The translations under genes and the position numbers were made by a program. Of a stretch of 64,000 nucleotides of DNA, positions 21,619 through 32,315 are shown piece after piece. The stretch is from assembly GCA_949752795.1 (NCBI GenBank), contig OX457057.1:8794632-8858631 (forward strand). Reading direction: 5' to 3'. How positions within the stretch are numbered: position 1 is the stretch's first letter; each line of letters starts with the position of its first letter. The DNA comes from Hyperoodon ampullatus. Lineage: Eukaryota > Chordata > Mammalia > Artiodactyla > Ziphiidae. The notes beneath the pieces were generated by a model that was not told where the DNA came from, made no database searches, and saw nothing but the letters and a program-made list of their open reading frames with translations.

Positions 21619-21634
21619 GAAAGTAGAAAGGTGG

Positions 21635-21835
21635 GTTCCGGGGCCTGAGGGGGTGGGGAACAATGGGGAGTTAGTGTTCAATGAGGACCGGGTTGCAGCT
21701 TGGGAAGATGAAAAAGTTCTGGAGACAGTGGTGGTGACGGCTGCCCAACAATATGAAGGTATTTAATGCCAGCAAACTGTACACTTAAAAATGGTTGAAA
21801 TGGTAAAGTATGTGTTTACAAATAGCTTACCATGG
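21635..21835 (+). mobile_element. L1 LINE 3' region, right part
   Basis: Continuation of the L1 3' end: 'gaagatgaaaaagttctgga', 'gtggtggtgacggctgccca', 'actgtacacttaaaaatggt'. Confidence 0.65.
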
Positions 21836-21844
21836 GAAAAAAAA

Positions 21845-21975
21845 AGAAGGAAAAAGGAGGGAAGCAGGGTTATGGTTGAGGAGAAGCTTACTTTTCACTG
21901 TCTATACTGTTTCATACCACTTGACTTTATAAAAATCACATACCTGTATTATGAAATTTATTACCAAAAAAATTA
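21845..21975 (+). mobile_element. Possible LINE 3'-end fragment
   Basis: A-rich start, then 'tacttttcactgtctatact' and 'cacatacctgtattatgaaa', resembling an old LINE tail. Confidence 0.4.
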
Positions 21976-22899
21976 GTTATGCCACAGAGATCTCTCTTCT
22001 GCCCACACCGGCCATGCTCGGCACACCCCGCCTAGGGCCGTGGAGGTAGAGGTCAGCGTTGCAGCAATGGGTTTGGAACAGGACTAATGGTCCCAGCTCA
22101 TGCGACACTTGCTGTGTGAGTTGGGAGAGACCAGGGCCCTCTCTGTGCCTCATCCATGCAAAGAGGAGGATCCAGGCAGCTTGGCTGGCAGAGCATCCCG
22201 GGGAGGGCTGGATAAGAGGGCCTTGCACGTGGAGGCTGGCGGCAGCCCTCGGGGGCGGGGGGGCGCTCTGAGAAGGAGGAACGGGCCTGAGCCACCTGCT
22301 GCCGCCGGCCCCACAGGGCTTCATCCATCTGAGCCCTCCGGCTGAGTGCGAGCCCCGCCTGTGCCCCGCCCCCTACGACAGAGGAAGCGAGGCCCTCCGC
22401 CTTCCAGCTCCGTTTCTAGCCTTCCAGCGGCTCCTCGGGGCTGGGCGAGGCGAGGCCACCACCAGCGCACACACGGACCTGAAACAGAGTGAAATAGAAA
22501 CGGGTGCTCTTCCTGCAGACCAGGTGCTGCCGGGGTGTGAGTTTGCCCCTCTGTATGGGCGGGGCATCTATGGCTCAGGGAGTGGAGCCGTCCGTCCTGG
22601 GTGGCCCAGTTCCGTGGCGATGACACTGAGCAGGGTCTGGGCTCCCACCCCCATCCCCCAGGCCAGGTGGCTTCCACTCCACCAGGACCAGACGCTGCTG
22701 AGCTGTGACTGCGTGGAGGAGAGCGAGGAGGGGGATAATGGGGCAGTCACGGCACTTCCCGCACGAGACGCCAAGCGCCTGGGCCTGGGGGGTGGGAAGG
22801 GGGCCGTGGTGGCAGCAAGATGAAAAAGACTCATCACTTGGCGGGGGCAGGGGGCGAGAGTTGGAGATGCCGGGGCGCGTCTCCCGAGGTGGTGAGGGG

Positions 22900-23115
22900 C
22901 CCGCTCTGGAGCCAGGGGGGCCGGGGTGCGAGTCCCCAGCTCTGCCTCAGTGTCCCTACTCCTGTCTGGGCTGTTTCCTCCCTGTAAACTGGCAGTGCAC
23001 TCACACCCACCACTTAGGGACTTGTGAGAAAGGAGATGATCATGCAAAGCACCCAGCCCTGTGCCTGCTCGTCACGGGAGCGAGTGGTGGAGGCTATTAC
23101 CTTTACTGTCATCAT
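22900..23115 (+). mobile_element. MIR SINE
   Basis: Diverged forward MIR: 'gagtccccagctctgcctca', 'ctgtttcctccctgtaaact', 'cacttagggacttgtgagaa', 'gtggtggaggctattacctt'. Confidence 0.6.
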
Positions 23116-23217
23116 TGTTGTCCTTACCTGAGACGGAGGGTGGTTTCAGCACCTGGAGGGCTGTTTTTTGAGGTGCATTTGGAGAAAAAGGAAGTACAGA
23201 GGGAAAGAGCTAGGTAG

Positions 23218-23341
23218 GGGCTGGAACTGGATAAGGGTGATGGCCGGGCAAGGGTGGGCTGGGAGGAGGAAGAGGAATCCGGCTCTGGACTCAAGGGCAG
23301 GATCTGAGAAATGGGACACAGGGACCCCTCACCCTCCTTAG
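23218..23341 (-). repeat. Unnamed repeat, copy 1 (inverted relative to copies 2 and 3)
   Basis: Its reverse complement matches 24307-24425 closely, including 'gtccctgtgtcccatttctc', 'agatcctg', 'cttgagtccaga' and a distal 'ccatcaccc'. I do not recognise the family. Confidence 0.75.
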
Positions 23342-24114
23342 GTGCCCTCCATTGGTCTTCCGGGCTGCACCCCCAGGCCCCCTGCCCTGCTTTTTGCAGG
23401 CTCCAATCTGCCCTCCTTTGCAGGATCCATCCATTCACAGGGCACCGGCTCAACATTCCCCAGGAGGGATTTGAATTGGAGCAGGAATTAATTGCGAGAG
23501 AGATGGTGCCCACTGGGCCTTGGTTAGGAGCTGGACGGAGCTGGCAGACTGGCTGACGGCAGGGTGTGGACCTCGTGCTCAGGACTCCCCCAGGCACCTG
23601 GCTGCCTCTCACTTGTGCTCATCCCACCTCAACTGCAGGAGAGAGAAAACTGAGGTCTCGAGAGACCAAAGGTCTGGTTCAAGGCAGAGAGACAGACCAT
23701 GGCCTACGTCCCTGGGCAGAGCAGCTGCCGTGCGGGGTGAAGGAAGGAAGCAAGCTCTGGGCAGGCGACCCAAACGCTTAGCCACAAGCTCCTTCCTTGG
23801 AGATCTCGGTGGTTGGGGACCGTTTGTTTTGGAGGGTGTTGATCAAATGTCTCATGAGAAAGAGAAGGGTTGGGCTGTGAACGGGTGGCTCCACTAACAT
23901 CCCAGACTCTGTTAAATGAATTCATGAATTGAACTGAATCTCAGAAAATAGCTGAGGGGAGGGTGCGTCATCCTTATCCCCAGATGTGCTTGGCCTGTAT
24001 GGGGGCTCTGGATGAGGACCACCTTCCCTGAACGTGGCGGAGAGTCGCAGGCTCGGACAAGCTCTGGGCAGACCTGAGTTCAGATGTCACTTCTCATGGA
24101 TCTGGTGCCCTGAT

Positions 24115-24265
24115 CAGCACCATTTGACAGAGAGGGAAACTTGAGTCTCTGAGAAGCTGATGGCTTGTCCGAGGGCCCACGGTCAGTGGGGAAGCTGGGA
24201 CTTGAACCCTGGTTAATCTGACTCCAGAGCTTGTTCCATTCGCCAGGGCACTGCCTGGTCAGCGT
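24115..24265 (-). mobile_element. MIR SINE
   Basis: Reverse MIR: 'atttgacagagagggaaact', 'gacttgaaccctggttaatc', 'tgactccagagcttgttcca'. Confidence 0.77.
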
Positions 24266-24306
24266 GGTCTAAAGGAAGCTGATGACATCTTTGGCAGAGC
24301 ACAGAA

Positions 24307-24425
24307 GGAGGGTGGGGGTCCCTGTGTCCCATTTCTCAGATCCTGTTCTTGAGTCCAGAACCAAACTCATTGTCCTATCCCCAGCCTGCCCCTGCGCTAC
24401 CATCACCCCTGCCCTGTCCCAGCCC
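24307..24425 (+). repeat. Unnamed repeat, copy 2
   Basis: Inverted partner of 23218-23341 about 1 kb away, and a more distant relative of 27805-27905. Confidence 0.75.
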
Positions 24426-24454
24426 CTGGCTAGCCTCTAGCCCCTTCTGTGCTT

Positions 24455-24600
24455 CCTCTGATGTGGAACAAGTTTGATATGGGAGACAGCCAGGCATCCG
24501 GGCTCCAGTCCAGGCTGCAACCGTGACCTTGAGAAAGGCGCTTCCTTTTCTGGTCTCAGTTTACGCATCTGTGAAGTGGGGTCTGCCTTTGACTCAACTG
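24455..24600 (+). mobile_element. MIR SINE
   Basis: Forward MIR: 'gctgcaaccgtgaccttgag', 'ctggtctcagtttacgcatc', 'tgtgaagtgggg'. Confidence 0.68.
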
Positions 24601-25429
24601 GGTGGTTCAAACTCAACACTCTGGGAAGGAAACTGACCAAAAGATGCCTCCGCCCATCATAAAGGGCCCAGAGACTCAAAGCAGAGGCTGTGGGGAGTGG
24701 GAGGGGTGGGGAGGCAGCTCTTCCTCCCCCCACCCCCAAGCTCCGTGGCCTTACAGGTAGCTCTTACCCCACGGGATCTGGCACACGGACCAACCATCCC
24801 CAGCCAGGCAGTCATTCTGGCTGAGCCTGAGGATGCATTCCACTGTCATTGTTAACACTTGAGTTACCCCCTAATCCTCCAGGCTCAGGAGGCTGTTCAG
24901 ATGAGCCTGCCTTCCCTGAGCAGTCAGGGGAAGAACTGGAAAAGAAGCAGGCTGGGGAGGTCAATGCAGGCTAACGTCGGGCCCTGGGAGGGGGCTCTAC
25001 AGGCCGGGAGTGAAGAATATGAGCTCAGCCCCGTCTGACCACACACTCCCTTGGGCAAGTCCCTTCCCATCTCTGCTGTCCTGGGCCTCTGCCAAGGGCT
25101 CCCCCTGTTCCATCCAGCCTGGGCACATACCCAGCCCAAACCTGCATGCAGCAGCCACCCTGCCCATCTAGCTCACTCCTGCAACCCCTGTACTCGGCTC
25201 TCGGGAGGGTCCCAGTGCACATTTGCCTCTGATGTTCTCCCCCACCCCCCCATCCCATCCCTCACTTCCCACCTGAACCAGGGTGCCTGTGCATGCCTGG
25301 GTGGTCCGAGCAGAGGATGACATGCCCGCACTTTGTAGGACTCCATCCTTTGCTGGTGACCCAGGACCACTGGATGGTGTGAGCCCCAGGGCGGGATGAG
25401 CCGTGTAGCTGGACAGTGACAGCGGGAGG

Positions 25430-25620
25430 ACCAGACGACCTTACCCAGAGCATCCTGGGCTGCGGGGCTTTAATTGATTTAATCAATTCCAGCCCCCAGG
25501 CTGGGGAAGGAAAACTGCAGGATATTAAATCTGTCGCTCTTGCCAATCTGTCAGGGATGTCGGAGCACATTGATTCCCCTCTGCCCGCCTCTATTAACTA
25601 TCTCCTCCAGGGGCCGGTGG
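25430..25620. promoter_or_regulatory. Candidate conserved regulatory element
   Basis: Repeat-free, with 'gctttaattgatttaatcaa' (a palindromic homeodomain-like core), 'ggatattaaatctgtcgctc' and 'tctattaactatctcc'. The repeated AATTGA/ATCAATT arrangement is typical of developmental enhancers. Inference only. Confidence 0.38.
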
Positions 25621-25764
25621 TTCTTCCAGGCCCAGCCTGGACCCTGCCCGGGAGCAGGGAGCAGATTGCAGGTAGAAAGGAGGGGCGTGGAGGGGGCGGG
25701 ACACAAGAACCTTTCAGGGGACAGTTACAACAAGAAAATGTTGAGAATTGGGAGGCAGGGACCT

Positions 25765-25900
25765 TGAAGATCATCTGTAATCGAAATCCTTCTGTTTGCG
25801 GATAAGGAAACTGAGTCAGGAGAGCAGAGGGCGTCACCTCAAGTAGCGTAGCTAGTTAGGGGCAGGACTGGAACCAGAATCTCAGACTCCTGTTGCTCAG
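25765..25900 (-). mobile_element. MIR SINE
   Basis: Reverse MIR: 'gataaggaaactgagtcagg', 'gcgtagctagttaggggcag', 'actggaaccagaatctcaga'. Confidence 0.7.
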
Positions 25901-25984
25901 GCCAGGGTTCTTTTTATTCATTGAATCAACAAATTTTCCTTGGGTGACTGCTAAGTGGTGATAGTATTGATTGTTCAGTGGGCC

Positions 25985-26498
25985 CTGTATTGGGTTCTTA
26001 TTACTGCTGTAACAAATCACCACAGCTTAGTGGCATAAAACAATACAAGTTTATTATCCTGCAGTTCTGGAGGTCAGAAGTCTGAAATGGGCCTCAAGGG
26101 CTAAAATCAAGGTGTTGGCTGGGCTGTGCTCCATCCCAGAGGCTCTAGGGGAGAAGCCACCTCTGTGCATTTTCCAGCTTCTGCAGGCTGCCTGCATTCC
26201 TTGGCTTGTAGTCTCCTTCCGTGTTCAAAGTCAGCAATGGCTGGTCAAATCTTCCTCACGTGGCATCACCTTGACGTTGACTCTCCTGCCTCCCTCGTCC
26301 ACGTCTAAGGACCCTTCTGATTACCTTGGGCCCACACGGATAATCCAGCTTAATCTCCACATCTCAAGGGCAACTGATCAGCAGCCTTAATTTCATCAGC
26401 AGACTTGACACCGTCTTGCCACACGAGGTGCCACATTCACAGGTTCTGAGGATTCGAACGTGGACGTCTTTGGAGGCCATTATTCTGCCAACCGCAGG
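25985..26498 (-). mobile_element. MLT1-type LTR (ERVL-MaLR), solo
   Basis: Nearly full-length reverse MLT1: 'tgctgtaacaaatcaccaca', 'cagttctggaggtcagaagt', 'ctaaaatcaaggtgttggct', 'ttgggcccacacggataatc', 'tcttgccacacgaggtgcc', 'ggaggccattattctgccaa'. Ancient, non-coding. Confidence 0.87.
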
Positions 26499-26499
26499 C

Positions 26500-26705
26500 A
26501 CATCCTCATGGACCACGCACCAGGCTGGGCATTTTACATTTCAGCAACTCACTTCCTGCTGACCACAACTTGATGAAATCATTGCTAGCTTGCCCCCATT
26601 ATACAGATGAGAAAACTGAGCCTCAGGGAAGTTGAGACTTGCTAAGCCACACGGCTGGTTGGTCGTGGATCTGGGATTCAGACTTGGGTCCAGTTGAACC
26701 CAGAG
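26500..26705 (-). mobile_element. MIR SINE
   Basis: Reverse MIR abutting the MLT1: 'cattatacagatgagaaaac', 'tgagcctcagggaagttgag', 'ctgggattcagacttgggtc'. Confidence 0.78.
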
Positions 26706-26899
26706 GCCAAACTCTCCCTCCCCAAACCCTCTGGGGAGGGGTAGCTTGGAATCGCATGCTGTGAGTCTAGGCAAGGAGGGTAAGACGCAGCCTTGGCCCA
26801 TAGCACCAGGTGAAGAAGCACGCTTTGAAAGAAGGGGGGATGTGGACAGCGCCCCCGACTTTGGGAGACCCTTTCTGTCCTAAATAATTGAGTGCCCCG

Positions 26900-27060
26900 C
26901 CCTGCCTCCCTCTCACCAGCCCACTCTCTCTCATGTGATTTATTTGCTCATAAAACTGAAGGCCTTCTTCTCTGGTACCATTTTCTATTTAGCTTAGACA
27001 AATATTTAGCATCCAGACCTGACTTTAATTTCCTTAAATATCAGGGACCCTGGAAGATGG
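26900..27060. promoter_or_regulatory. Candidate regulatory element
   Basis: AT-rich unique island with 'catgtgatttatttgctcat', 'ttttctatttagcttagaca', 'gactttaatttccttaaata'. No repeat signature. Inference only. Confidence 0.28.
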
Positions 27061-27396
27061 AGAGCCTGCCCGGTGGGTGAGGACACCGGCGAATCGGGGG
27101 TGTGGAGACTACTCCTTCCCCAGGTAAGGACCACATCTCCCCGTGACCAACCAGAATCATGGCTCCTCCCTCTTCTCCCCACCTATCAGATCTCCCCACC
27201 CCTGAGGCTGCAAGAAGAGATGGGATGCGTACGGCAGGGTCCCAGCCACTCTTGGTGCCTGTTGGAGCTGGCATTGTGGACCAGGGTCTCTCTGCCCAGG
27301 GGTGATGGGGAGAGTGGCTGCGGGGCTCCCTCCCCTGTAGGGTGTGGGCTGGGGGAGTGGCCAGAGGGAGGGTGGGGGCCTCATGCTGGGGCTGCC

Positions 27397-27420
27397 GGGG
27401 GGGGGGCGGGGGGGGGAGGG
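27397..27420 (+). repeat. G-run (potential G-quadruplex)
   Basis: Runs of ten, nine and three G separated only by single C or A residues at the end of a G-rich stretch. Confidence 0.85.
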
Positions 27421-27444
27421 CTGGTGACTGTCATTTGCCCCCTT

Positions 27445-27560
27445 TCCCACACATGCATTCATTGACTTATCTCATTCATTGAGAAATGTTTCCCGTGCTG
27501 GGCCTGAGGATCAGAAATACAGGTCCAGTGCTGCTTTGCAGGGGCTCGTGTCCTGGAGGT
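27445..27560 (-). mobile_element. L2 LINE fragment
   Basis: Reverse L2: 'cattcattgagaaatgtttc', 'tgctgggcctgaggatcaga', 'gcaggggctcgtgtcctgga'. Confidence 0.58.
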
Positions 27561-27804
27561 TGGCCAGTGAAAGGAGGTGTATAGAGTCCTGTATGAAGCG
27601 GGGGTGGGGGGGAAGGGGAGAGGTCAGGCTGTCCTCATACAAGAGGAGTGACCAAGGTGGGTCCCGGAGGATGAGTTAAACAGGCTCCCTGCAAATGGCC
27701 GCATGTCTGAAGGAGGACGTGGGACAGACAGGACGCAGGGCTGGCGACGCTGCCGGGGCCTGGAGGGTGCAGCTGGGAAGCCAAATGGCTGGTGCCGTCG
27801 GGGG

Positions 27805-27905
27805 GTAGGGGTCCTTGGGTCCTCTTCTCAGATCCTGCCTCTGAAGTCAGCTGCCAAGTCCTCGTCCTCCTGCCTGCCCCTGCCCTGAGCCCGTCCTTCC
27901 CTTTT
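27805..27905 (+). repeat. Unnamed repeat, copy 3
   Basis: Shares 'ttctcagatcctg' and the downstream 'cctgcccctgccctg' arrangement with 24307-24425. More diverged than copies 1 and 2. Confidence 0.5.
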
Positions 27906-27944
27906 CTTCTCCCCATTTGAGTAAATGGGGCCATTTGGGGAGCA

Positions 27945-28172
27945 AGGCCTCTACAGCCCAAGGAATACTGAGGATTGCCGGCCGTCTGGAGAAGCTAGGA
28001 GAGAAGCATGGAACAGACTCGCCCCCCAGAGCCTCCAGAAGGACCCAATTCTACCAACACCTTGAGTTTGGACTTCTAGCCTCCAGAATGGTAACAGAAT
28101 GAATTTCTGTTGCCTTATGCCGCCCAGTTTGTGTTGATCTGTTACAGCAGCAACAGGAAACTAACGCACTGC
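27945..28172 (+). mobile_element. MLT1-type LTR 3' portion (ERVL-MaLR)
   Basis: Forward MLT1 3' half: 'gaggattgccggccgtctgg', 'agagcctccagaaggaccca', 'cttctagcctccagaatggt', 'gttacagcagcaacaggaaa', 'ctaacgcac'. Confidence 0.85.
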
Positions 28173-28179
28173 TGTTAGG

Positions 28180-28600
28180 ATAGAGGAAAAACTCTGAACA
28201 TGCGTCTGGGTACACACACCGGTGCTCAAGAACTCCGGCTCCCTTACATCTCCTTGGTGCTGACCCTCTGCCTTTACCATCGCCTCCTCCTCTTCTGGCA
28301 CCTCCACGCCCTCCCTCTCTGGCTTCTCAGGCCAGGCCGCTCTGGGCTGGGGGTGACTCAGGCCCGAGCGGCTCCTGATCCCACAGACACCTCATTATCA
28401 GGTAGAATGTAGCTCAGTTTCACCCATGAACAGCGTTGAAAGCCAGGCCTTTGCTGGGGTAATGGAGGGGCTGGAAGCTTCTATTGGCGCCCATCCCGGG
28501 CCTGGCAAATCTCTGAAGCACCCAAGAAGCTGGCACGCATCACGCTTCACAGCTGAGGCTCACAGATAAACCTCAACAGAGCGCTGGGCTGTTTGGTCCC
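28180..28600. other. Unique non-coding sequence
   Basis: No repeat or gene recognised. Confidence 0.4.
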
Positions 28601-28835
28601 GGGCCTGGAGCAAACATCAGGAAATTAATGGGCGTCTCTGTGGGCAGCGCCTCTCACTCCGCTCGGCCCCGCCCCCAGACCTCACTCCCGCCTGCCCATC
28701 TGCCCCCTCCTGCAGCTTTATTTTCTTTTTCCCTTTGTTTCCTCTTTGCGATAAACATGATTCATGCCAGCCCAGCCGGGCCCTGTCACCCTGCCCAAGG
28801 CTGGCTGTATATCTCATGATGAGCTGCTGTGGCTG
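28600..28835. promoter_or_regulatory. Candidate regulatory element
   Basis: Repeat-free. Contains 'caggaaattaatgggcgtct', a T-rich 'gctttattttctttttccct' and 'gcgataaacatgattcatgc' (GATA/forkhead-like). Inference only. Confidence 0.28.
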
Positions 28836-29062
28836 CCGCCATGGTCGGTCTCGGGCACGGCAGCGAGGTCCCGACAGGAAGTGGCCCTGGGGGCGAAGGC
28901 AGAGGTGAGGGGGGTGCAACAAGCAGGCAGCAGGGCGCCAGGCCTCTGTGCAGCGCTGCCGAGCACCAGGCACCAAGGGGGACACAGAGAAGTGATTGTG
29001 GCCGGGCTGTTGGGGATTAACCCTCTCCACCCTGAGAGCTGTAAGTGGTTTGACTCCTGGGC

Positions 29063-29632
29063 TACTTCCTACGGCTGCTGTAACAAAGGATCGTAAGCTG
29101 GGGGCTTATAAAACCAGATGCTCTCACAGCTCTGGAAGCCAGAGGCCCAATACTGAGGTGTCAGCGGGGCCACGCTTTCTCTGAATGCTCCAGGGAAAGA
29201 TGCTTGCTTGCTTCCTTTGAGGGTGGCCAGCGATCCTTTGCGTTTGAGCCTGCATCAAAGGCCTCTGACTGCACCTGGCCTTTGCTCTCATGGGTCTGTG
29301 TCTGCACACGGCATTCTCCTCCCCGCGTCTCTCTTCTCTTCTTAGGAAGACACCAGTCACATTAGAGTACGGGCCCACCCTACCCCAATACGCCCTCATC
29401 TTAATTAATTACATTGGCAACGATCCCATATCCAGATAAGGTCACATTCACAGGGACTGGGTGTTAGGACTTGAACATATCCACGTGGCATGCGGGATCC
29501 TGGTTCCCTGACCAGGGATCGAACCCGTGTCCCCTGCAGTGAAAGCGTGGAGTCCTAACCACTGGACCACCAGGGAAATCCCAGGACTTCAGCATATCTT
29601 TTGGGGGGACATGATTCCACCCATAACAGCTC
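29063..29632 (-). mobile_element. MLT1-type LTR (ERVL-MaLR) with nested SINE
   Basis: Reverse MLT1-like LTR: 'acggctgctgtaacaaagga', 'cagctctggaagccagaggc', 'tatccagataaggtcacatt', then, after the SINE, 'ttggggggacatgattccac'. Confidence 0.72.
29482..29582 (-). mobile_element. Short older tRNA-derived SINE nested in MLT1
   Basis: Only the tRNA-like part is present ('ggttccctgaccagggatcg' to 'ggaccaccagggaaatccc'), with no A/T tail. Target-site duplication aggacttgaacatatc at 29466-29481 and aggacttcagcatatc at 29583-29598. Confidence 0.88.
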
Positions 29633-29649
29633 CCAGGGCTCCCCGAGGT

Positions 29650-30080
29650 CTGGTCCCTGCCTCCCCCTCTGTATCTGTCTCTCATCACAGCCCCTTACAC
29701 ACCTGACATCGGCCATCCTGGGTCACCTGCCAGTCCCTAGATGGGCCACACCTCTCTATGTGTTATTCCTCTGCCTGGATGCCTGGCTCGTGTCTAGCTG
29801 CCCACCTGACCCCCCAATACCAGCCAGTTGGTGAATGCCTCTTCATCCATCAAGATTAGCTGTCACCTCTCCAGGGGGCCCTCACTGACCCTCTGCCTCT
29901 AGGCTCCCTTAATGCCCTGTGCTTACCTGCACTGCAGCTCACGGCCCACAGGGTGGTCTTTACCCATCTGCCACTCCTCCTCAGGCCCTTAGCTTAGAGG
30001 CTCTGAGTCGGCAGGGTCTGCATCTCCCCTCTGCGTCCCCGGCACATGCATGCCCAGTGAATTACTGCATGAAGAATCCT
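29650..30080 (+). mobile_element. L2 LINE 3' end
   Basis: Diverged L2: 'gtgttattcctctgcctgga', 'attagctgtcacctctccag', 'ggggccctcactgaccctct', 'tcggcagggtctgcatct'. Confidence 0.6.
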
Positions 30081-30084
30081 ACCC

Positions 30085-30305
30085 ACCGGCATTTATTGAG
30101 CACTTATGAGGTCCTAATGCCAGACACTGTCCTGAGCCCTTTATTTGTATTAGCCCAGTTAACCCCCACAATGACCCTACGAGGTAGGTGCTATTGCTAT
30201 CCCCATTTTACAGATGAACAAACTGAGCTCAGAGTGGTTAAGCAACTTGTCCAAGGTCTGATGATTGATAAACTGCAGAGGTGGAGATTTGACTCTGGCA
30301 GCATG
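30085..30305 (-). mobile_element. MIR SINE
   Basis: Full-length reverse MIR: 'ggcatttattgagcacttat', 'acaatgaccctacgaggtag', 'cattttacagatgaacaaac', 'agcaacttgtccaaggtctg'. Confidence 0.87.
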
Positions 30306-30704
30306 AGGGAGGACCCTACCCTTCCTTGAAGGACCACGCAGATGAGCAGCAGGGAGGGAAGCACGTACTGCCGGGTCCAAGGAGACACCCAGGAGCATCG
30401 GTGTGTGGTGTGTCCCTGGAATGAGGAGGTAGTATCCTCCCATGTCACCAGGCTGGGGCCCTTCGTCTTATCCCTGAGATTGTGAGCTCCCTGGGGCAGG
30501 TCAGGGCAATGATTCCTCCTGCATCTCCCCACCTGGTTCTTACAGAGCCCCGCCCACTTCACAGCAGGCAGAGCCTGGCATCTCAGGCGTGGTTCCTAAC
30601 CAGCTGGGCCTCTGTGTCCTTCTCCATCACACCAGAGCGGCCCACGAGTGAGGCTCCGAGAGATGCTGCTGAAAAACGCCCCAACTCACCATGGGAGGGA
30701 GGAA

Positions 30705-30835
30705 AGCTTGGCTTTGGGGTCAGACCGACAGGTGTTTCAAGCCCAGCACTGCCTCATATCAGCCGTGTGACCCTGGCCCAGTCACTTGAGCTCTCTGGGC
30801 TCTCGTTTCCTCAGGTGTGCAGTGGGGAAGACAGT
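30705..30835 (+). mobile_element. MIR SINE
   Basis: Forward MIR: 'cagccgtgtgaccctggccc', 'agtcacttgagctctctggg', 'tcgtttcctcaggtgtgca'. Confidence 0.72.
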
Positions 30836-30974
30836 GAGGGAGGCTGTGACAGACAAGCGGAGAGCAGGCCCAGAAAGCCAGCGGGCAGCTGACGGCGACC
30901 ATCACCGCCTCCCGCAGTCTCTTCCTCCCGTGACGCTCAACACCATCCTCCACGGGGTGATGGATGCAGCTTCC

Positions 30975-31150
30975 ATTGCCTTTGCATTTAACTCGCTTAC
31001 TTAAATTTTAACAATTTTTTTTTAAGAAATGAAGCAAAACACAGATAAACAGCCATTTAGAATCATGGCTCCATAATTCAGGGATGCTCCTTCCAGTGCA
31101 ATCTGCTCAGCAATTATTTTGTGAGGTGGGGGGGAGAGCATCATGGGAAA
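30975..31150. promoter_or_regulatory. Candidate regulatory element
   Basis: AT-rich unique island with 'gcatttaactcgcttactta', 'aacacagataaacagccatt', 'ggctccataattcagg' and 'cagcaattattttgtg'. Inference only. Confidence 0.28.
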
Positions 31151-31380
31151 CAGCAATATGCAAATTCCCCGGGGCGGGGGGAGGAGGGGAATGCCCAGCT
31201 TCTCCAGATTGGTCTTTTCTCCCCCAGAAACGTAAGCTTGTTTCTCAGTTTGGAAATATGACATCCTGAGTCTCCATGAGCTTCAGGGGAGAGGTGTCTG
31301 CATGCCAAGTGGGGGGTGGGGTGAGGGGCAGCCACATTAGGACAAAGGCTTCCATTTACTCTTATTAAAATGGCCAGTGG

Positions 31381-31580
31381 GGGCTTCCCTGGTGGCGCAG
31401 TGGTTGAGAGTCCGCCTGCTGATGCAGGGGACGCAGGTTTGTGCCCCGGTCCGGGAAGATCCCACATGCCGCGGAGTGGCTGGACCCGTGAGCCATGGCC
31501 GCTGAGCCTGCGCGTCCGGAGCCTGTGCTCCGCAACGGGAGAGGCCACAACAGTGAGAGGCCCGCGTACCGCAAAAAAAA
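31381..31580 (+). mobile_element. CHR-2 type tRNA-derived SINE
   Basis: Full-length CHR-2 with a short poly(A). Target-site duplication aaaatggccagtgg at 31367-31380 and 31581-31594, perfect over 14 bases. Confidence 0.95.
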
Positions 31581-31659
31581 AAAATGGCCAGTGGATGTCC
31601 TCGGAGACAGCCATGCACAGGGGCCCAGGAATTGGCCTGGGTCCTTCATCCAGTGGCCT

Positions 31660-31870
31660 TGGAAACAGCTGGGCTTAGGGTCAGGCTCTGGCTCTGTCAC
31701 TTGCTGGCTGTGCCGTGTTGGGCAAGTCCCTTAGCCTCTCAGGACCTCAGTTTCCTTGGCTGTAAGATGGGTAACAGCAGTACTTACCTGGTAGCTGGGT
31801 GGTGAGGACTGAGAGAGAACGCACAGCAGTACTTGGCATCATTTCTGGCCCCCGGGAAGGGCTGAACACA
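31660..31870 (+). mobile_element. MIR SINE
   Basis: Forward MIR: 'ggctctgtcacttgctggct', 'gggcaagtcccttagcctct', 'cctcagtttccttggctgta', 'gcagtacttacctggtagct'. Confidence 0.8.
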
Positions 31871-31934
31871 CAGCAGCCTGCCATCAATAACCCCAGGCAG
31901 AGGAAAGAGCCAAGAGTTCTGCCCGACAGAGCGG

Positions 31935-32075
31935 GAAAGGCTTCTCATAGTAGACGGCATGTCTATAGCGTTCCCCTGGGAGATGGCATTTGAGCTGGGC
32001 CTTGGATGAGGAAGAGCTGGATCCCTGTAGGGCAGGGAGGCACAGGAATGCAAACCCAGTTCAGGAAGCTGCCTG
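31935..32075 (-). mobile_element. L2 LINE internal fragment
   Basis: Reverse L2 phrase 'gagatggcatttgagctggg' followed by 'ccttggatgaggaagagctg'. Confidence 0.65.
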
Positions 32076-32194
32076 CGAGGACCGTTGTAAGGTTAAATCC
32101 CCACACAGGGCTTGGTATGCAGTAGATGCTCAATACACGTCGCCCTCACACAAGACTCGGTGTACAGCTGTGTTCAATACATGCCCGCGTCTTT

Positions 32195-32315
32195 CCCCTT
32201 CTCATCCCTCTTTAAGAGCAGGGGCTGCATCTCCTCTTCACTGCCCTGCCCCGCCGCATCTCTGCCATGGCTGAACACACAGTAGGTGCTCAGTAGGTGT
32301 GGGCTGAATGGACAT
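32195..32315 (+). mobile_element. L2 LINE tail
   Basis: Forward L2 terminus: 'agagcaggggctgcatctcc', 'ctgaacacacagtaggtgct', 'cagtaggtgtgggctgaatg'. Confidence 0.62.

Noticed and set aside
22317..22823. Stop-free 169-codon frame just after a splice-acceptor-like CCCCACAG (22309-22316)
   Set aside because: GC-rich, CpG-bearing DNA where long open frames arise by chance. No recognised protein similarity, no matching donor I would defend, and no supporting exon nearby.
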